A stretch of 64,000 bases of DNA from Sphingopyxis macrogoltabida (GCF_001307295.1 NZ_CP012700.1:1801001-1865000), one strand, 5' to 3'. Numbered from the stretch's first letter, positions 10,367-20,537 are shown. Numbers and translations are program-made. The notes: generated by a model not told the origin, from the sequence alone.

Positions 10367-12451
10367 ATGAAAAAGACCGTCTTGGCCATCCTCCTGTCCA
10401 CCGCCGCGATCGTCGCGGGCCCCGTCGCCTGTTCGAAGGGCGACAAGCAGGAAGCGAGCTATACCATCGGCACCGGGATCGGCATCAACAAGGCCGCGAT
10501 GGACACCGCCACCAAACCCGGCGACGATTTCTACGCCTATGCGAACGGCAACTGGCAGACGACAACCGAAATCCCCGCCGACCGTTCGTCGATCGGAGCG
10601 TTCCTCGTCGCGCAGCTCGAAACCGAAAAGCGGGCCCGCGAACTCATCGATGCGATCGTCAAGGGCAACGCCGGCGCCGACACCGACGAAGGGCGCATCG
10701 CCGCCTTCTACAAGGCCTACACCGATACGAAAGCGATCGACGCTGCGGGGATGAAGCCCGTCGCTGCGGACCTCGCGCGCTTCGATGCGATCGCCGACAA
10801 GGCTACCCTGTCGAAGATACTCGGCGAACAGGTTCGCGCCGACGTCGATCCGCTCAACGCGACCAATTTCTTCACCGAAAACCTGTTCGGCATTTTCGTG
10901 ACGCAGGGGCTCGCGACGCCCGGCGACACCATTCCCTATATGCTGCAGGGCGGTCTCGGCCTGCCCGAACGCGAATATTATCTGTCGTCCGATCCCAAGA
11001 TGGCGGGCATCCGCACCGCCTATCAGGCCTATATCGCCAAGCTGCTGACCGCAGCGGGTCAGGTCGATGCGGAGGCAAAGGCCAAGCGCATCTACGACCT
11101 CGAAGTCAAGATCGCCAAGGCGCATGTCACGCGCGAACAGAGCGAGGATTTCACCAAATCCGCCGGCGTGTGGACCAAGGACGATTTTGCGAAGAAGGCG
11201 CCGGGCATCGACTGGCCGGCCTTCTTCGCCGCCGCGAAGCTCGACGGCGCGGGCAAGTTCGGCGCCTATCACGCCGCGGCGATCACCAACCTGTCGGCGC
11301 TGGTGGCGTCGCAGCCGCTCGATGCGTGGAAGGACTGGCTGGCGTTCCATCAGATCAACAGCCACGCCGACGTGCTGCCGAGCGCGATCGACAATGCGCA
11401 TTTCGCCTTTTACGGCACGACGCTGTCGGGCACGCCGCAACAGCGCAGCCGCGACAAGCGCGCGCTCGCGGCGCTCGACACCTATCTGGGCGATGCGGTC
11501 GGCAAAGCCTATGCCGACAAATATTTCCCGGCCTCCGCCAAGGCCGAAGTCGGCGACATGGTGACGAACATCAAGTCCGCCTTTGCCAAGCGCGTCGAGA
11601 CGATCGACTGGATGGCACCCGAAACCAAGAAGGAGGCGATCAAGAAGGTCGAAACGATCGCGGTCGGGGTGGGCTATCCCGAAAGCTGGCGCGATTACGG
11701 CAGCTACACGGTCAGCGCTGCCGACGCCTATGCGAACGAGGTCGCGGGGCAGAAAGCCGAATATGCACACCAGCTCGCGAAGGTCGGCAAGCCGATGGAC
11801 AAGGGTGAATGGTGGATGGTCCCGCAGACGGTCAACGCCGTGAACCTGCCGGTCCAGAACGCGCTGAACTTCCCCGCCGCGATCCTGCAACCGCCCTTCT
11901 TCAACGCCTCCGCCGACCCGGCGTATAATTATGGCGCGATCGGTGCGGTCATCGGCCACGAGATAAGCCACAGCTTCGACAACAATGGCGCGGCGTTCGA
12001 TTCGACCGGGGCGCTGCGCAACTGGTGGACCGCGGCGGACCTTGCGAAGTTCAACGCCGCGGGCGCGGCGCTCGCGGCGCAGTATGACGGGTACAAACCG
12101 TTCCCCGACCTCGCGCTCAACGGCAAGCTGACGCTCGGCGAAAATATCGCCGACGTTGCCGGACTTCAGGCCGCCTACGACGCCTATCATGCCTCGCTGA
12201 AGGGCAAGGAGGCGCCGGTGATCGACGGCTTCACCGGCGACCAGCGTTTCTTCATTGCTTTTGCACAGACCTGGGCGACCAAGATGCGCGACGAGGCGCT
12301 GCGCCAGCGGGTGGCGACCGACGGTCATGCGCCCGGCATGTATCGCGCGCTGACGGTGCGGAACCTCGATGCGTGGTACAAGGCGTTCGACGTTCGCGAA
12401 GGCGACAAGCTCTACCTCGCGCCCGACAAGCGCGTCCGCGTCTGGGGGTAA
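10367..12451 (+). CDS. M13-family zinc metallopeptidase (PepO/neprilysin-like)
   Basis: The 694-residue exported peptidase has zinc site HEISH (H531, E532, H535) and third ligand E592 in GENIADVAG, as in neprilysin-type enzymes. It should degrade peptides in the periplasm. The N-terminus MKKTVLAILL..AGPVACSKG is a signal peptide. The Cys could be lipidated, but the residue three before it is Pro, which is not a standard lipobox. ATG 10367 is chosen because it begins this signal. The length fits the family. It separates ivd from the mcc operon and seems unrelated to leucine breakdown. Confidence 0.93.
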   Translation: MKKTVLAILLSTAAIVAGPVACSKGDKQEASYTIGTGIGINKAAMDTATKPGDDFYAYANGNWQTTTEIPADRSSIGAFLVAQLETEKRARELIDAIVKGNAGADTDEGRIAAFYKAYTDTKAIDAAGMKPVAADLARFDAIADKATLSKILGEQVRADVDPLNATNFFTENLFGIFVTQGLATPGDTIPYMLQGGLGLPEREYYLSSDPKMAGIRTAYQAYIAKLLTAAGQVDAEAKAKRIYDLEVKIAKAHVTREQSEDFTKSAGVWTKDDFAKKAPGIDWPAFFAAAKLDGAGKFGAYHAAAITNLSALVASQPLDAWKDWLAFHQINSHADVLPSAIDNAHFAFYGTTLSGTPQQRSRDKRALAALDTYLGDAVGKAYADKYFPASAKAEVGDMVTNIKSAFAKRVETIDWMAPETKKEAIKKVETIAVGVGYPESWRDYGSYTVSAADAYANEVAGQKAEYAHQLAKVGKPMDKGEWWMVPQTVNAVNLPVQNALNFPAAILQPPFFNASADPAYNYGAIGAVIGHEISHSFDNNGAAFDSTGALRNWWTAADLAKFNAAGAALAAQYDGYKPFPDLALNGKLTLGENIADVAGLQAAYDAYHASLKGKEAPVIDGFTGDQRFFIAFAQTWATKMRDEALRQRVATDGHAPGMYRALTVRNLDAWYKAFDVREGDKLYLAPDKRVRVWG

Positions 12452-12459
12452 GCTCATCC

Positions 12460-12542
12460 CGTCATTGCGAGCGGCGAAGCCGCGCTGCAATCCAGAGCGT
12501 GCGTAAACGGCTCTGGATTGCTTCGCTTTGCTCGCAATGACG
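12460..12542. repeat. REP-like inverted repeat
   Basis: This 83-bp element has outer arms CGTCATTGCGAG and CTCGCAATGACG and inner arms GCAATCCAGAGC and GGCTCTGGATTGC, with a short non-pairing loop. It lies between convergent genes, ending where the minus-strand gene's stop begins. It resembles the widespread intergenic palindromes of sphingomonads and could act as a bidirectional terminator or mRNA stabiliser. Confidence 0.8.
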
Positions 12543-12821
12543 TTAATCATCGGAAGCCTGCTTTCCAGCTGGTTTCTTGCGGATCAGGTGGCTGTAGACG
12601 CCGACGAGGTTGATGCCGAGCAGCGCGACATTCTGCCACCCTATGCCCTCACTGTCGGGCTGCAGGAAACCCCACGCGATCAGCGCAAGGCTGCTCGTCA
12701 CGAAGATCACGAAGGCGCCGCCGGTCCAGCGCTCCCCCAAATTGAGCGAGACGAGGAGCGCCGCGAGCGTAGCAGCGGCAGCGCCATAATATTGGAGGGC
12801 GTCGAGCAGTGTCTGGTTCAT
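12543..12821 (-). CDS. small membrane protein, unknown
   Basis: The 92-residue product has three likely membrane helices (about residues 9-26, 34-52 and 60-80) and a short charged tail, with no recognised domain. Its ATG overlaps the stop of the preceding membrane-protein gene by 4 bases (ATGA), so it is coupled to it and through it to ivd. The conserved-looking helix pattern supports a real gene. Its role is unknown. Confidence 0.7.
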   Translation of the reverse strand: MNQTLLDALQYYGAAAATLAALLVSLNLGERWTGGAFVIFVTSSLALIAWGFLQPDSEGIGWQNVALLGINLVGVYSHLIRKKPAGKQASDD

Positions 12822-13174
12822 GGATTAGCCAACGCCCCGATCAGCGCGAAGATGCCCGCCCCGCTGAGAGCCGGCCAAGCGATATGGCGGCCGCGTGTAT
12901 AGGCGGCATTGACCAACCCCGTCGCCAGCCAGGCCGCACCGACCACGGTCAGCAGGCTCGGCGACGTGCCCGGCCAGGCCACGGCGGCCGCCGAAATCAG
13001 CATCAGGACGGACGTCGCATGCCAAGCAAAACGGATAATCCGCCGCGACAGCGGATCGGCAAGCGGCCCCGCTTCGCTGCGCAGCAACGGCACGATCAGC
13101 CGCCGGTATCCCAGCACCGAATGGACCCCGGCCGTCGTCACCATGAAGGCGGCCGACAGCCAGAGCCAGATCAC
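12818..13174 (-). CDS. small membrane protein downstream of ivd, unknown
   Basis: The 118-residue protein has about four hydrophobic helices and begins [15 protein letters not shown] chose GTG 13174, which overlaps the ivd stop as GTGA, because the upstream part of the frame lies inside ivd and looks like shadow sequence. Features visible are [14 protein letters not shown] after helix 1 and short loops. I do not recognise the family with confidence. The chain ivd - this gene - 12543..12821 is linked by two 4-base overlaps, which points to one transcript. Confidence 0.7.
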   Translation of the reverse strand: MIWLWLSAAFMVTTAGVHSVLGYRRLIVPLLRSEAGPLADPLSRRIIRFAWHATSVLMLISAAAVAWPGTSPSLLTVVGAAWLATGLVNAAYTRGRHIAWPALSGAGIFALIGALANP

Positions 13175-14340
13175 GCGCCGGCGCCGATCAGTTCGCGGCC
13201 GATCAGCATGCGGCGGATCTCGTTGGTACCCGCGCCGATGTCGAGCAGCTTGGCGTCGCGCCAGTAGCGTTCGACCGGCCAGTCCTTGGTATAGCCCGCG
13301 CCGCCCAGCGCCTGGATCGCTTCGCCCGCGACCTTCACCGCGCTTTCGCTGGCGAGCAGGATGCAGCCCGCGGCATCGAAGCGCGTCGTCTGTCCGGCGT
13401 CGCAAGCCTTGGCGACGTTATAGACATAGGAGCGCGCCGACTGGAGTGCGACATACATGTCGGCGACCTTCGCCTGCATGAGCTGGAACGACCCTATCGG
13501 CTTGCCGAACTGCTTGCGCTCGCGAACATACGGAATGACCGTATCGAGGCAGGCCTGCATGATGCCGAGCTGGAGCCCGGCGAGCACGACGCGCTCATAG
13601 TCCAGCCCCGACATCAGCACGCCGACGCCGCCGTTCTCGGGCCCCATGACCTGTTCGGCGGGCACCTCGCAGTCGTCGAAAACCAGTTCAGCGGTCGGCG
13701 AACCGCGCATGCCGACCTTGTCGATCTTTTGCCCGATGCTGAAACCCGGCATGTCCTTTTCGATCAGGAAGGCGGTGATGCCGCGCGATCCCGCTTCGGG
13801 GCTCGTCTTGGCATAGACGACCAGCGTGTCGGCGCAGGTCGCGTTGGTGATCCAGAATTTGGTGCCGTTGAGGACGAAGCGGTCGCCCTTTTTCTCCGCC
13901 TTCAGCTTCATCGACACGACGTCGCTGCCCGCGCCGGCTTCCGACATCGCAAGGCTGCCGACATGCTCGCCCGAAATCAGCTTGGGGAGATATTTTGCCT
14001 TCTGTTCGGCATTGCCCCAGCGGCGGATCTGGTTGACGCACAGGTTCGAATGTGCGCCGTAGGAAAGGCCGATTGCGCCCGACGCCCGCGACACTTCCTC
14101 GACCGCGATGACATGTTCGAGATAGCCGAGGCCCAGGCCGCCCCATTCCTCTTCGACGGTGATGCCGTGCAGGCCGAGCCCGCCCATCTGCGTCCACAAT
14201 TCGTCGCGCGGGAACCAGTCCTCACGGTCGGCCTTGTCGGCGAGCGGGGCGATCTGTTCGTCCGCAAAGCGGGCGGTCGTGTCGCGGATCATGTCGGCAT
14301 TTTCACCGAGGGCGAAATCGAAATCGGGGGTAGCGCGCAT
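13171..14340 (-). CDS. ivd: isovaleryl-CoA dehydrogenase
   Basis: The 389-residue acyl-CoA dehydrogenase converts isovaleryl-CoA to 3-methylcrotonyl-CoA, the step before MCC. The catalytic base is predicted to be E249 in [10 protein letters not shown], the helix-G position used by isovaleryl-CoA dehydrogenases. The alternative site near the C-terminus reads GAGTNEI, without Glu, as expected for this subfamily. Other marks are [10 protein letters not shown] and KFWITNA in the flavin region and [20 protein letters not shown]. It is transcribed divergently from the LysR gene 100 bp away and followed by two coupled membrane-protein genes. Confidence 0.95.
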   Translation of the reverse strand: MRATPDFDFALGENADMIRDTTARFADEQIAPLADKADREDWFPRDELWTQMGGLGLHGITVEEEWGGLGLGYLEHVIAVEEVSRASGAIGLSYGAHSNLCVNQIRRWGNAEQKAKYLPKLISGEHVGSLAMSEAGAGSDVVSMKLKAEKKGDRFVLNGTKFWITNATCADTLVVYAKTSPEAGSRGITAFLIEKDMPGFSIGQKIDKVGMRGSPTAELVFDDCEVPAEQVMGPENGGVGVLMSGLDYERVVLAGLQLGIMQACLDTVIPYVRERKQFGKPIGSFQLMQAKVADMYVALQSARSYVYNVAKACDAGQTTRFDAAGCILLASESAVKVAGEAIQALGGAGYTKDWPVERYWRDAKLLDIGAGTNEIRRMLIGRELIGAGA

Positions 14341-14422
14341 GGATCAGCCTATCGAGAGGGCGGGATGAAGGCGCGATAGTGCCCGAAAAGCACATCATAT
14401 GGAAATTGAAACGAATGCAGGA

Positions 14423-14447
14423 TTATCATAAGTAGAATTTATGATAA
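14423..14447. promoter_or_regulatory. LysR-type palindrome overlapping the LysR start codon
   Basis: TTATCATAA and TTATGATAA form a perfect 9-base inverted repeat around a 7-base spacer. Its core fits the T-N11-A pattern bound by LysR-type regulators. The ATG of the regulator (14441-14443) lies inside the right arm, so binding there would block its own expression. The site also faces ivd. The symmetry is seen directly; the function is inferred. Confidence 0.6.
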
Positions 14448-15343
14448 AGCGCACCCATATCCGCCAGTTCCTCGCTGTGGTCGACGCCGGCAGTTTCACG
14501 CAGGCCGCGCTGCGCATCCGGGTGACGCAGCCGGCGCTGTCGACGGGCATCGCCGAACTCGAAAAGCTGGTCGGCACGCCGCTGTTCATCCGCAACCGCC
14601 GCCAGATCCGGCTGACCGAGGCGGGCGGGCGCTTCCTGCCGATTGCGCGCGACCTCGAACGCGGGTTCCACGCCGCCGACCGCTTTGGCCGCAGTGCTGA
14701 CAGCGACGCCACCGGGCTCAAGCTCGGCACGATCCGCTCGGCGCCGGGCGAGTTGCTGCAGGCGCTCGCCACCGTGCTCCGGCCGGGCTTTGCCATCGAG
14801 CTGGCCGAAAGCACCGAATCCGACCTGCGCTCGGCGGTCGGCAGCGGCCGCGTCAACATGGCGTTGCTCCCGCTTCGCCCCGACGAGCGCGGGGCGCATA
14901 TCCTGCCGCTTTACGAAGAGCCGCTGACGATGTTCGTCGCGACCGACCACCCGCTCGCGGGCCGGGTCGAGGTCGCGCCCGAGGAACTGGCGGCCGAGAC
15001 GATGATCGCGCGCCGGTCGTGCGAGTTCCTCGATGCGACGAGCCGCTTTTTTACCCGCCACGGCGTCCGTCCGCGCTTTGCGCTGCGCAGCGACAGCGAC
15101 GACCGCTGCCTGCGCATGGTTGCCGCCGGGGTCGGTATCACCACCGCGCCGGTGTCGCTGGCGATCGAGGGCATCGTTCCGCTGAAAGTTGCGGGTTACG
15201 ACTTCCGTCGCGAGCTGGGGTTGATCCTCGACCCGGCCTGGGCCGCGCTTCCCGAGGTCGCGCCGCGGCTGACGCACGGTCTTGAGACGATCGCGAGCAT
15301 CGCCGCCGACTGGCGCGAAATGAAGGTTGAAGGGGCGGCGTGA
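14441..15343 (+). CDS. LysR-family transcriptional regulator
   Basis: The 300-residue protein has an N-terminal helix-turn-helix (about 1-60, with AGSFTQAALRIRVTQPALS) and a C-terminal effector-binding domain. The start is fixed by the family's short N-terminus (HIRQFLAVVDAGSF). No Shine-Dalgarno sequence is visible ahead of the ATG, because the preceding bases form the palindrome, so a leaderless transcript is possible. It lies between ivd (divergent) and cysD (81 bp downstream, same strand). It could control either, and the sequence does not decide. The effector is unknown. Confidence 0.9.
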   Translation: MIKRTHIRQFLAVVDAGSFTQAALRIRVTQPALSTGIAELEKLVGTPLFIRNRRQIRLTEAGGRFLPIARDLERGFHAADRFGRSADSDATGLKLGTIRSAPGELLQALATVLRPGFAIELAESTESDLRSAVGSGRVNMALLPLRPDERGAHILPLYEEPLTMFVATDHPLAGRVEVAPEELAAETMIARRSCEFLDATSRFFTRHGVRPRFALRSDSDDRCLRMVAAGVGITTAPVSLAIEGIVPLKVAGYDFRRELGLILDPAWAALPEVAPRLTHGLETIASIAADWREMKVEGAA

Positions 15344-15388
15344 GCGCGGCCCCACAAGTCTGGCTTGCAGCGTCAAAAGCCCATACAG

Positions 15389-15416
15389 CTTGCCCGCCGA
15401 CATGAGCGGCGGCAAG
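15389..15416 (+). promoter_or_regulatory. hairpin ahead of cysD
   Basis: CTTGCCCGCCG and CGGCGGCAAG can pair with one bulged C around a 7-base loop. The 3' arm ends 8 bases before the cysD ATG, next to its purine-rich ribosome site. It could affect cysD translation. No T-tract follows, so it is not a simple terminator. Confidence 0.3.
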
Positions 15417-15424
15417 GGCGGGAC

Positions 15425-16330
15425 ATGACCGATACGCTGACCCATTTGGACCGTCTTGAGGCGGAGAGCATTCACATTATGCGCGAGGTGCTGGCGGATG
15501 CGGCCAAGCCCGTGATGCTTTACAGTGTTGGCAAGGACAGTGCGGTGATGCTGCATCTGGCGCGCAAGGCCTTTTATCCTTCGCCGCCGCCGTTTCCGCT
15601 ACTGCACGTCGACACGACGTGGAAGTTCCAGGCGATGTACGCGCTGCGCGACCGCATGGCGGCGGAGAGCGGCATGGAGCTCATTGTCTACCAGAACCCC
15701 GAGGCGAAGGCGCGGGGGATCAACCCGTTCGACCATGGCCCGCTGCACACCGACATGTGGAAGACCGAGGGGCTGAAGCAGGCGCTCGACCTCCATGGCT
15801 TCGACGTCGCTTTCGGCGGCGCGCGGCGCGACGAGGAAAAGAGCCGCGCGAAAGAACGCATCTTCTCCTTCCGCACCGCAAGCCACGGCTGGGATCCGAA
15901 GAAGCAGCGGCCCGAACTGTGGAACCTCTACAACGCCCGGAAGGCGAAGGGGGAGAGTATCCGGGTGTTCCCGATCTCGAACTGGACCGAGCTCGACATC
16001 TGGCAATATATCGCGCGCGAGAATATCCCGATCGTACCGCTCTACTTCGCCGCCCCGCGCCCGACGGTGGAGCGTGACGGCCTGTTGCTGATGGTCGACG
16101 ACGATCGCTTCCCGCTGAAAGAAGGCGAGGTGCCGGTTCAGCGCTCGGTGCGCTTCCGCACGCTCGGCTGTTATCCGCTGACCGGCGCGGTCGAAAGCGA
16201 AGCGACGACGCTCAGCGAAGTCATCCAGGAAATGCTCCTCACCACCACCAGCGAGCGGCAGGGCCGCATCATCGACAAGGACGGCGGCGACGCCAGCATG
16301 GAGAAGAAGAAGCAGGAGGGGTACTTCTGA
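15425..16330 (+). CDS. cysD: sulfate adenylyltransferase subunit 2
   Basis: The 301-residue subunit belongs to the PP-loop ATP pyrophosphatase family. The [17 protein letters not shown] loop near the N-terminus binds ATP, and [20 protein letters not shown] is the conserved CysD segment. With CysN it activates sulfate to APS in the cytoplasm. ATG 15425 gives the standard N-terminus and has a GGGCGGGA ribosome site just before it. The stop overlaps the cysN start (TGATG), which is tight translational coupling of the two subunits. Confidence 0.96.
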   Translation: MTDTLTHLDRLEAESIHIMREVLADAAKPVMLYSVGKDSAVMLHLARKAFYPSPPPFPLLHVDTTWKFQAMYALRDRMAAESGMELIVYQNPEAKARGINPFDHGPLHTDMWKTEGLKQALDLHGFDVAFGGARRDEEKSRAKERIFSFRTASHGWDPKKQRPELWNLYNARKAKGESIRVFPISNWTELDIWQYIARENIPIVPLYFAAPRPTVERDGLLLMVDDDRFPLKEGEVPVQRSVRFRTLGCYPLTGAVESEATTLSEVIQEMLLTTTSERQGRIIDKDGGDASMEKKKQEGYF

Positions 16331-18258
16331 TGCCGGCTCCCTCCGACACCCCCGTCTATGTCACCGACGCGCTGATCGCCGAGGATATCGACGCCTATCT
16401 CGAACAGCATCAGCAAAAGTCGCTGCTGCGCTTCATCACCTGCGGCTCGGTCGACGACGGCAAATCGACGCTGATCGGGCGCCTGCTCTATGACTCGAAG
16501 ATGATCTTCGAGGACCAGCTGGCGGCCTTGGAGGCGGACTCGAAGCGCGTCGGCACGCAGGGGCAGGAGATCGACTTCGCGCTGCTCGTCGACGGCCTCG
16601 CCGCCGAGCGCGAGCAGGGGATCACGATCGACGTCGCCTATCGCTTTTTCACGACGGAAAAGCGCAAGTTCATCGTCGCCGACACCCCGGGGCACGAACA
16701 GTACACGCGCAACATGGTCACCGGCGCCTCGACCGCCGACCTCGCCGTCATCCTGATCGATGCGCGCAAGGGCGTGCTCACCCAGACGCGGCGCCACAGC
16801 TTCCTCGCGCATCTGATCGGCATCAAGCATATCGTGCTCGCGGTGAACAAGATGGACCTTGTCGATTACGACAAGACGGTGTTCGAGCGCATCCTGCTCA
16901 GCTACCGCGCCTTTGCGAGCGAGATCGGCATCACGAACTTCACCGCCATCCCGATCTCGGGGTTCAAGGGCGACAATATCACCGCGCTGTCGGACAACAT
17001 GCCCTGGTACAAGGGCCCGGCGCTGATCGAGCATCTGGAAGGCGTCGAGGTCGGCAGCGCCGCCGACGAGGCGAAGCCCTTCCGCATGGCGGTGCAGTGG
17101 GTCAACCGGCCCAACCTCGACTTCCGCGGCTTCTCGGGCCAGCTTGCGAGCGGCAAGGTCAGGCCGGGCGACGCGGTGCGTATTCTGCCGAGCGGCAAGA
17201 CGACGGCGGTTGCCCGCATTGTCACCCTCGATGGCGACCTCGACGAGGCCGTCGCGGGCCAGTCGGTGACGCTGACGCTGGCCGACGAGGTCGACTGCTC
17301 GCGCGGCGACGTCATCGCGGCGGCCGACAATCCGCCCGAGGCGGCCGACCAGTTCGAGGCGACTTTGGTGTGGATGGCCGACGAGGCGATGATCCCGGGG
17401 CGCGCCTATTGGCTGAAGCTGGCGACGCAGAGCGTGTCGGCGACGGTGCAGGCACCGAAGTACGAGATCAACGTCAACACGCTCGACCATCTCGCGGCGA
17501 AGACGCTCGACCTCAACGGCATCGGGGTTGTCGAGCTGTCGACCGACAAGCCGATCACCTTCGAGGCCTATGGCGACAATCGCACAAGCCCAAACAAGGT
17601 GTTGGGCGGGTTCATCCTGATCGACAAGCTGACCAATGCGACGGTCGCGGCGGGCATGCTGCACTTCAGCCTGCGCCGCGCGCAGAATGTCCACTGGCAG
17701 GCGACCGACATCGACCGCGACATGCGCGCGGGCCTCAAGAACCAGCGTCCCGCGCTACTATGGTTCACCGGCCTCTCGGGCTCGGGCAAGTCGACGATCG
17801 CCAACCTCGTCGAGAAGAAGCTGCACCGGATGAACCGGCACAGCTTCCTGCTCGACGGCGACAATGTCCGCCACGGGCTGAACCGCGATCTCGGCTTCAC
17901 CGAGGCCGACCGGATCGAGAATATCCGCCGCGTCGGCGAGGTCGCGAAGCTGATGACCGACGCAGGGCTGATCGTCATCACCGCCTTCATCTCGCCGTTC
18001 AAGGCCGAGCGCGAGATGGTCCGCGCGATGCTGCCCGAGGGCGAGTTCATCGAAATCTTCGTCGACACCCCGCTCGCCGAAGCCGAACACCGCGACGTCA
18101 AGGGCCTCTACAAAAAGGCCCGCGCCGGACAGCTCAAGAACTTCACCGGCATCGACAGCCCCTATGAGGCACCCGAAAACCCCGAAATCCGCATCGATAC
18201 AACCAACATGACACCCGATGAGGCCGCCGACATCATCGTCGACAGGCTGCTGGGATGA
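16330..18258 (+). CDS. cysNC: bifunctional sulfate adenylyltransferase subunit 1 / APS kinase
   Basis: The 642-residue fusion has an EF-Tu-like GTPase (CysN, residues 1 to about 455; P-loop GSVDDGKST at 39-47, [15 protein letters not shown]) and a C-terminal APS kinase (CysC; P-loop GLSGSGKST at 481-489). CysN drives APS synthesis with GTP hydrolysis, and CysC phosphorylates APS to PAPS. Fusion of the two is common in alphaproteobacteria. It overlaps cysD by one base and cysQ by four, giving one operon for sulfate activation and PAP recycling. Confidence 0.96.
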   Translation: MPAPSDTPVYVTDALIAEDIDAYLEQHQQKSLLRFITCGSVDDGKSTLIGRLLYDSKMIFEDQLAALEADSKRVGTQGQEIDFALLVDGLAAEREQGITIDVAYRFFTTEKRKFIVADTPGHEQYTRNMVTGASTADLAVILIDARKGVLTQTRRHSFLAHLIGIKHIVLAVNKMDLVDYDKTVFERILLSYRAFASEIGITNFTAIPISGFKGDNITALSDNMPWYKGPALIEHLEGVEVGSAADEAKPFRMAVQWVNRPNLDFRGFSGQLASGKVRPGDAVRILPSGKTTAVARIVTLDGDLDEAVAGQSVTLTLADEVDCSRGDVIAAADNPPEAADQFEATLVWMADEAMIPGRAYWLKLATQSVSATVQAPKYEINVNTLDHLAAKTLDLNGIGVVELSTDKPITFEAYGDNRTSPNKVLGGFILIDKLTNATVAAGMLHFSLRRAQNVHWQATDIDRDMRAGLKNQRPALLWFTGLSGSGKSTIANLVEKKLHRMNRHSFLLDGDNVRHGLNRDLGFTEADRIENIRRVGEVAKLMTDAGLIVITAFISPFKAEREMVRAMLPEGEFIEIFVDTPLAEAEHRDVKGLYKKARAGQLKNFTGIDSPYEAPENPEIRIDTTNMTPDEAADIIVDRLLG

Positions 18259-19007
18259 GCGCCGCGCTCGACGACGCCGCGCTGGCCGCGCATCTCGCCG
18301 AGACCGCGGGGCGCATCCTGCTCACCGTGCGGGAGTCCGGCCTCTTCGCCGGCAAGGCGCTCGGCAGGGCCGGCGATCAGGTCGCGAACCAGTTCCTGAT
18401 CCATGCGCTCCGCGAACAGCGCCCCGATGATGGCATCCTGTCGGAGGAGAGCAAGGACACCCCTGATCGCCTTACCAAAAGCCGCGTCTGGATCGTCGAC
18501 CCGCTCGATGGCACCCGTGAATATGGCGAGGGCCGCAGCGATTGGGCCGTCCATGTCGCACTCGCGATCGACGGCGAACCGGTCATCGGTGCGGTCGCCT
18601 TGCCCGGCCTCGATGTAACGCTGACGTCAGGGGCTCCCGTCGCGCTCCAGCCCGCTAATACGCCGCCGAAAATGCTGGTCAGCCGCACGCGCCCTGCTGC
18701 CGAAGCGCTGGCCGTTGCCGAAAGCTTCGGTGCCGAACTCGTGCCGATGGGCTCGGCGGGGGCCAAGGCGATGGCGGTGGTGCGCGGCGAGGCCGATATC
18801 TATCTCCACACCGGCGGCCAATATGAGTGGGACAATTGCGCGCCTGCCGCGGTGGCGGAGGCAGCGGGGCTTCACGTCAGCCGCGCCGATGGTTCGCCGC
18901 TCCGCTACAACAATATCGATACTTATCTGCCCGACCTGCTGATCTGCCGGAAGGAACTGGCCGACGATGTGTTGCGGCTGGCTGCGGACTATTCACCGAA
19001 CTCCTGA
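18255..19007 (+). CDS. cysQ: 3'(2'),5'-bisphosphate nucleotidase
   Basis: The 250-residue member of the inositol-monophosphatase-like family has the metal-binding motifs LSEES, DPLDGT (residues 82-87) and WDNCAPAA (about 192-199). CysQ removes the 3'-phosphate from PAP or PAPS, controlling the sulfate pathway pool. It overlaps cysNC by ATGA, so the three genes form one unit. It is slightly short but has every catalytic motif. A REP-like repeat begins 3 bases after the stop. Confidence 0.93.
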   Translation: MSAALDDAALAAHLAETAGRILLTVRESGLFAGKALGRAGDQVANQFLIHALREQRPDDGILSEESKDTPDRLTKSRVWIVDPLDGTREYGEGRSDWAVHVALAIDGEPVIGAVALPGLDVTLTSGAPVALQPANTPPKMLVSRTRPAAEALAVAESFGAELVPMGSAGAKAMAVVRGEADIYLHTGGQYEWDNCAPAAVAEAAGLHVSRADGSPLRYNNIDTYLPDLLICRKELADDVLRLAADYSPNS

Positions 19008-19009
19008 TC

Positions 19010-19085
19010 GTCATCCCGGCGAAGGCCGGGATCTCCCCGCCAAATTGTGACGCACCGTCGAGATCCCGGCCTTCGCCGGGATGAC
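19010..19085. repeat. REP-like repeat, copy 1
   Basis: This 76-bp element begins GTCATCCCGGCGAAGGCCGG and ends with the complementary arm CCGGCCTTCGCCGGGATGAC. The central loop is unpaired. It is matched in length and arms by 51950-52025. It lies after cysQ and may help terminate or protect that transcript. Confidence 0.85.
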
Positions 19086-19163
19086 CGGCTATGGAGAGGT
19101 TGCCAGCCGTATCGGCACCGCCTAATCCGTTGCATCGAAAAACCGAACAACGGGAGATGCGCG

Positions 19164-20303
19164 ATGACCGACCTGCCTGATACCAACCTTGTCATGCTGA
19201 CGCTGGTGAAGCCCGAAGGGCATCTCGAAGTCTCGCTCGAGCGCCGGCCGATGCCGGAGCCCAAGCCGCACGAGGTGCTGGTGAAAGTGCTCGCGGCGCC
19301 GATCAACCCGTCCGACCTCGGCCTGCTGTTCGGTGGTGCCGACATGACGACGGCGCAGGCATCGACGCGCGACGGCCTTCCCGTGCTCACTGCCGACGTC
19401 CCGCCCGCGGGAATGCGCGCGATGCGCGGCCGCATCGGCGAGGCGATGGCGATCGGCAACGAAGGCTGCGGGCTGGTCGTGAAGGCCGGCGATTCGCCCG
19501 AGGCGCAGGCGCTGCTCGGCAAGACCGTCGCGTTGCTCGGCGGCGAAATGTATGCCGAATATCGCTGCCTGCCCGTGCAGATGGTGATGCCGCTGCCCGA
19601 CGGCACCGACCCAGCCGACGGTGCCTCCTGCTTCGTCAATCCGCTCACTTCGCTGGCTTTCACCGAGACGATGCGGATGGAAAACCACAGCGCGATCGTC
19701 CACACGGCCGCGGCATCGAACCTCGGCCAGATGCTCGTCAAGATCTGCGCCAAGGACGGCATCCCGCTCGTCAACATTGTGCGCAGCGACGCACAGGTCG
19801 AAATTCTCAAAGCGATCGGCGCGAAATATATCGTCAACAGCAGCGCCGACGATTTCATGGAGCGGCTGATCGATGCGATCGTCGAAACCGGCGCTACGCT
19901 CGGTTTCGATGCGACCGGCGGCGGCAAGCTTGCCGGGCAGCTGCTGACCGCGATGGAAGCCGCGGCGGTCCAGCGGATGACGAGCTACAGCCGCTACGGC
20001 TCGGACACCTTCAAGCAGGTCTATATCTATGGCGCGCTCGACCTGTCACCGACGACCTTCTCGGCGCGCAGCTTCGGCCTGACCTGGGCGCTCGGCGGCT
20101 TCCTGCTGACCCCCTTCATGGCCAAGGCGGGCATGGAGGTCGTGGGCCGGATGCGGCAACGCGTCGTCGACGAGCTGACGACGACGTTCAAGAGCCACTA
20201 CAGCCATGAAGTGTCACTGACCGGGGCGCTGGATGTCGACACGGCGCAGGCTTACAACGCGAAGCGAACGGGTGAGAAATATCTGATCAGGCCGCACGGC
20301 TGA
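19164..20303 (+). CDS. zinc-independent MDR-type oxidoreductase
   Basis: The 379-residue medium-chain dehydrogenase/reductase has the N-terminal GroES-like part (INPSDLGLLFGG) and a Rossmann domain with the segment TAAASNLGQMLVKIC. It lacks the Cys/His cluster of zinc alcohol dehydrogenases, so it is more likely a quinone or enoyl reductase. The substrate is not identified. ATG 19164 is preceded by a GGGAG ribosome site and gives a normal N-terminus; earlier in-frame codons lie in the REP element. It ends in a long convergent spacer with the cell wall hydrolase. Confidence 0.85.
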   Translation: MTDLPDTNLVMLTLVKPEGHLEVSLERRPMPEPKPHEVLVKVLAAPINPSDLGLLFGGADMTTAQASTRDGLPVLTADVPPAGMRAMRGRIGEAMAIGNEGCGLVVKAGDSPEAQALLGKTVALLGGEMYAEYRCLPVQMVMPLPDGTDPADGASCFVNPLTSLAFTETMRMENHSAIVHTAAASNLGQMLVKICAKDGIPLVNIVRSDAQVEILKAIGAKYIVNSSADDFMERLIDAIVETGATLGFDATGGGKLAGQLLTAMEAAAVQRMTSYSRYGSDTFKQVYIYGALDLSPTTFSARSFGLTWALGGFLLTPFMAKAGMEVVGRMRQRVVDELTTTFKSHYSHEVSLTGALDVDTAQAYNAKRTGEKYLIRPHG

Positions 20304-20391
20304 CGGATCAAAACCGCTGTCCTACATTGCCGCGGCGTGCTTCATGCTGATGAATGGAGCATGCCGTAAATTCCTGTAGTGGCAAAGAACG

Positions 20392-20428
20392 CGATTTCAG
20401 TGTGAAGTTGCGCAGTTTTCTGCCGTTT
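20392..20428. repeat. direct repeat, copy 1
   Basis: This unit contains TTTCAGTGTGAAGTT followed by GCAGTTTTCTGCCGTTT. It matches copy 2, 146 bases on, at most positions. The hairpin is weaker here than in copy 2 (GCAG TTTT CTGC). Confidence 0.65.
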
Positions 20429-20537
20429 GGGAAATCGGCTTCGCTCTCGTTCCTCACTCTGCTCGACGCAATCTGGCATCTGGCGGGCAGCGTGACGGGG
20501 CCGGCGTTGCAATCGGGTTCGGGCCGACGAAGAATCT

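Noticed and set aside
10217..12550. A long open frame on the minus strand opposite the M13 peptidase
   Set aside because: The plus strand encodes an intact M13 peptidase with zinc motif. The opposite frame is Arg/Val/Asp-rich with no domain, as expected from antisense of a GC-rich gene.
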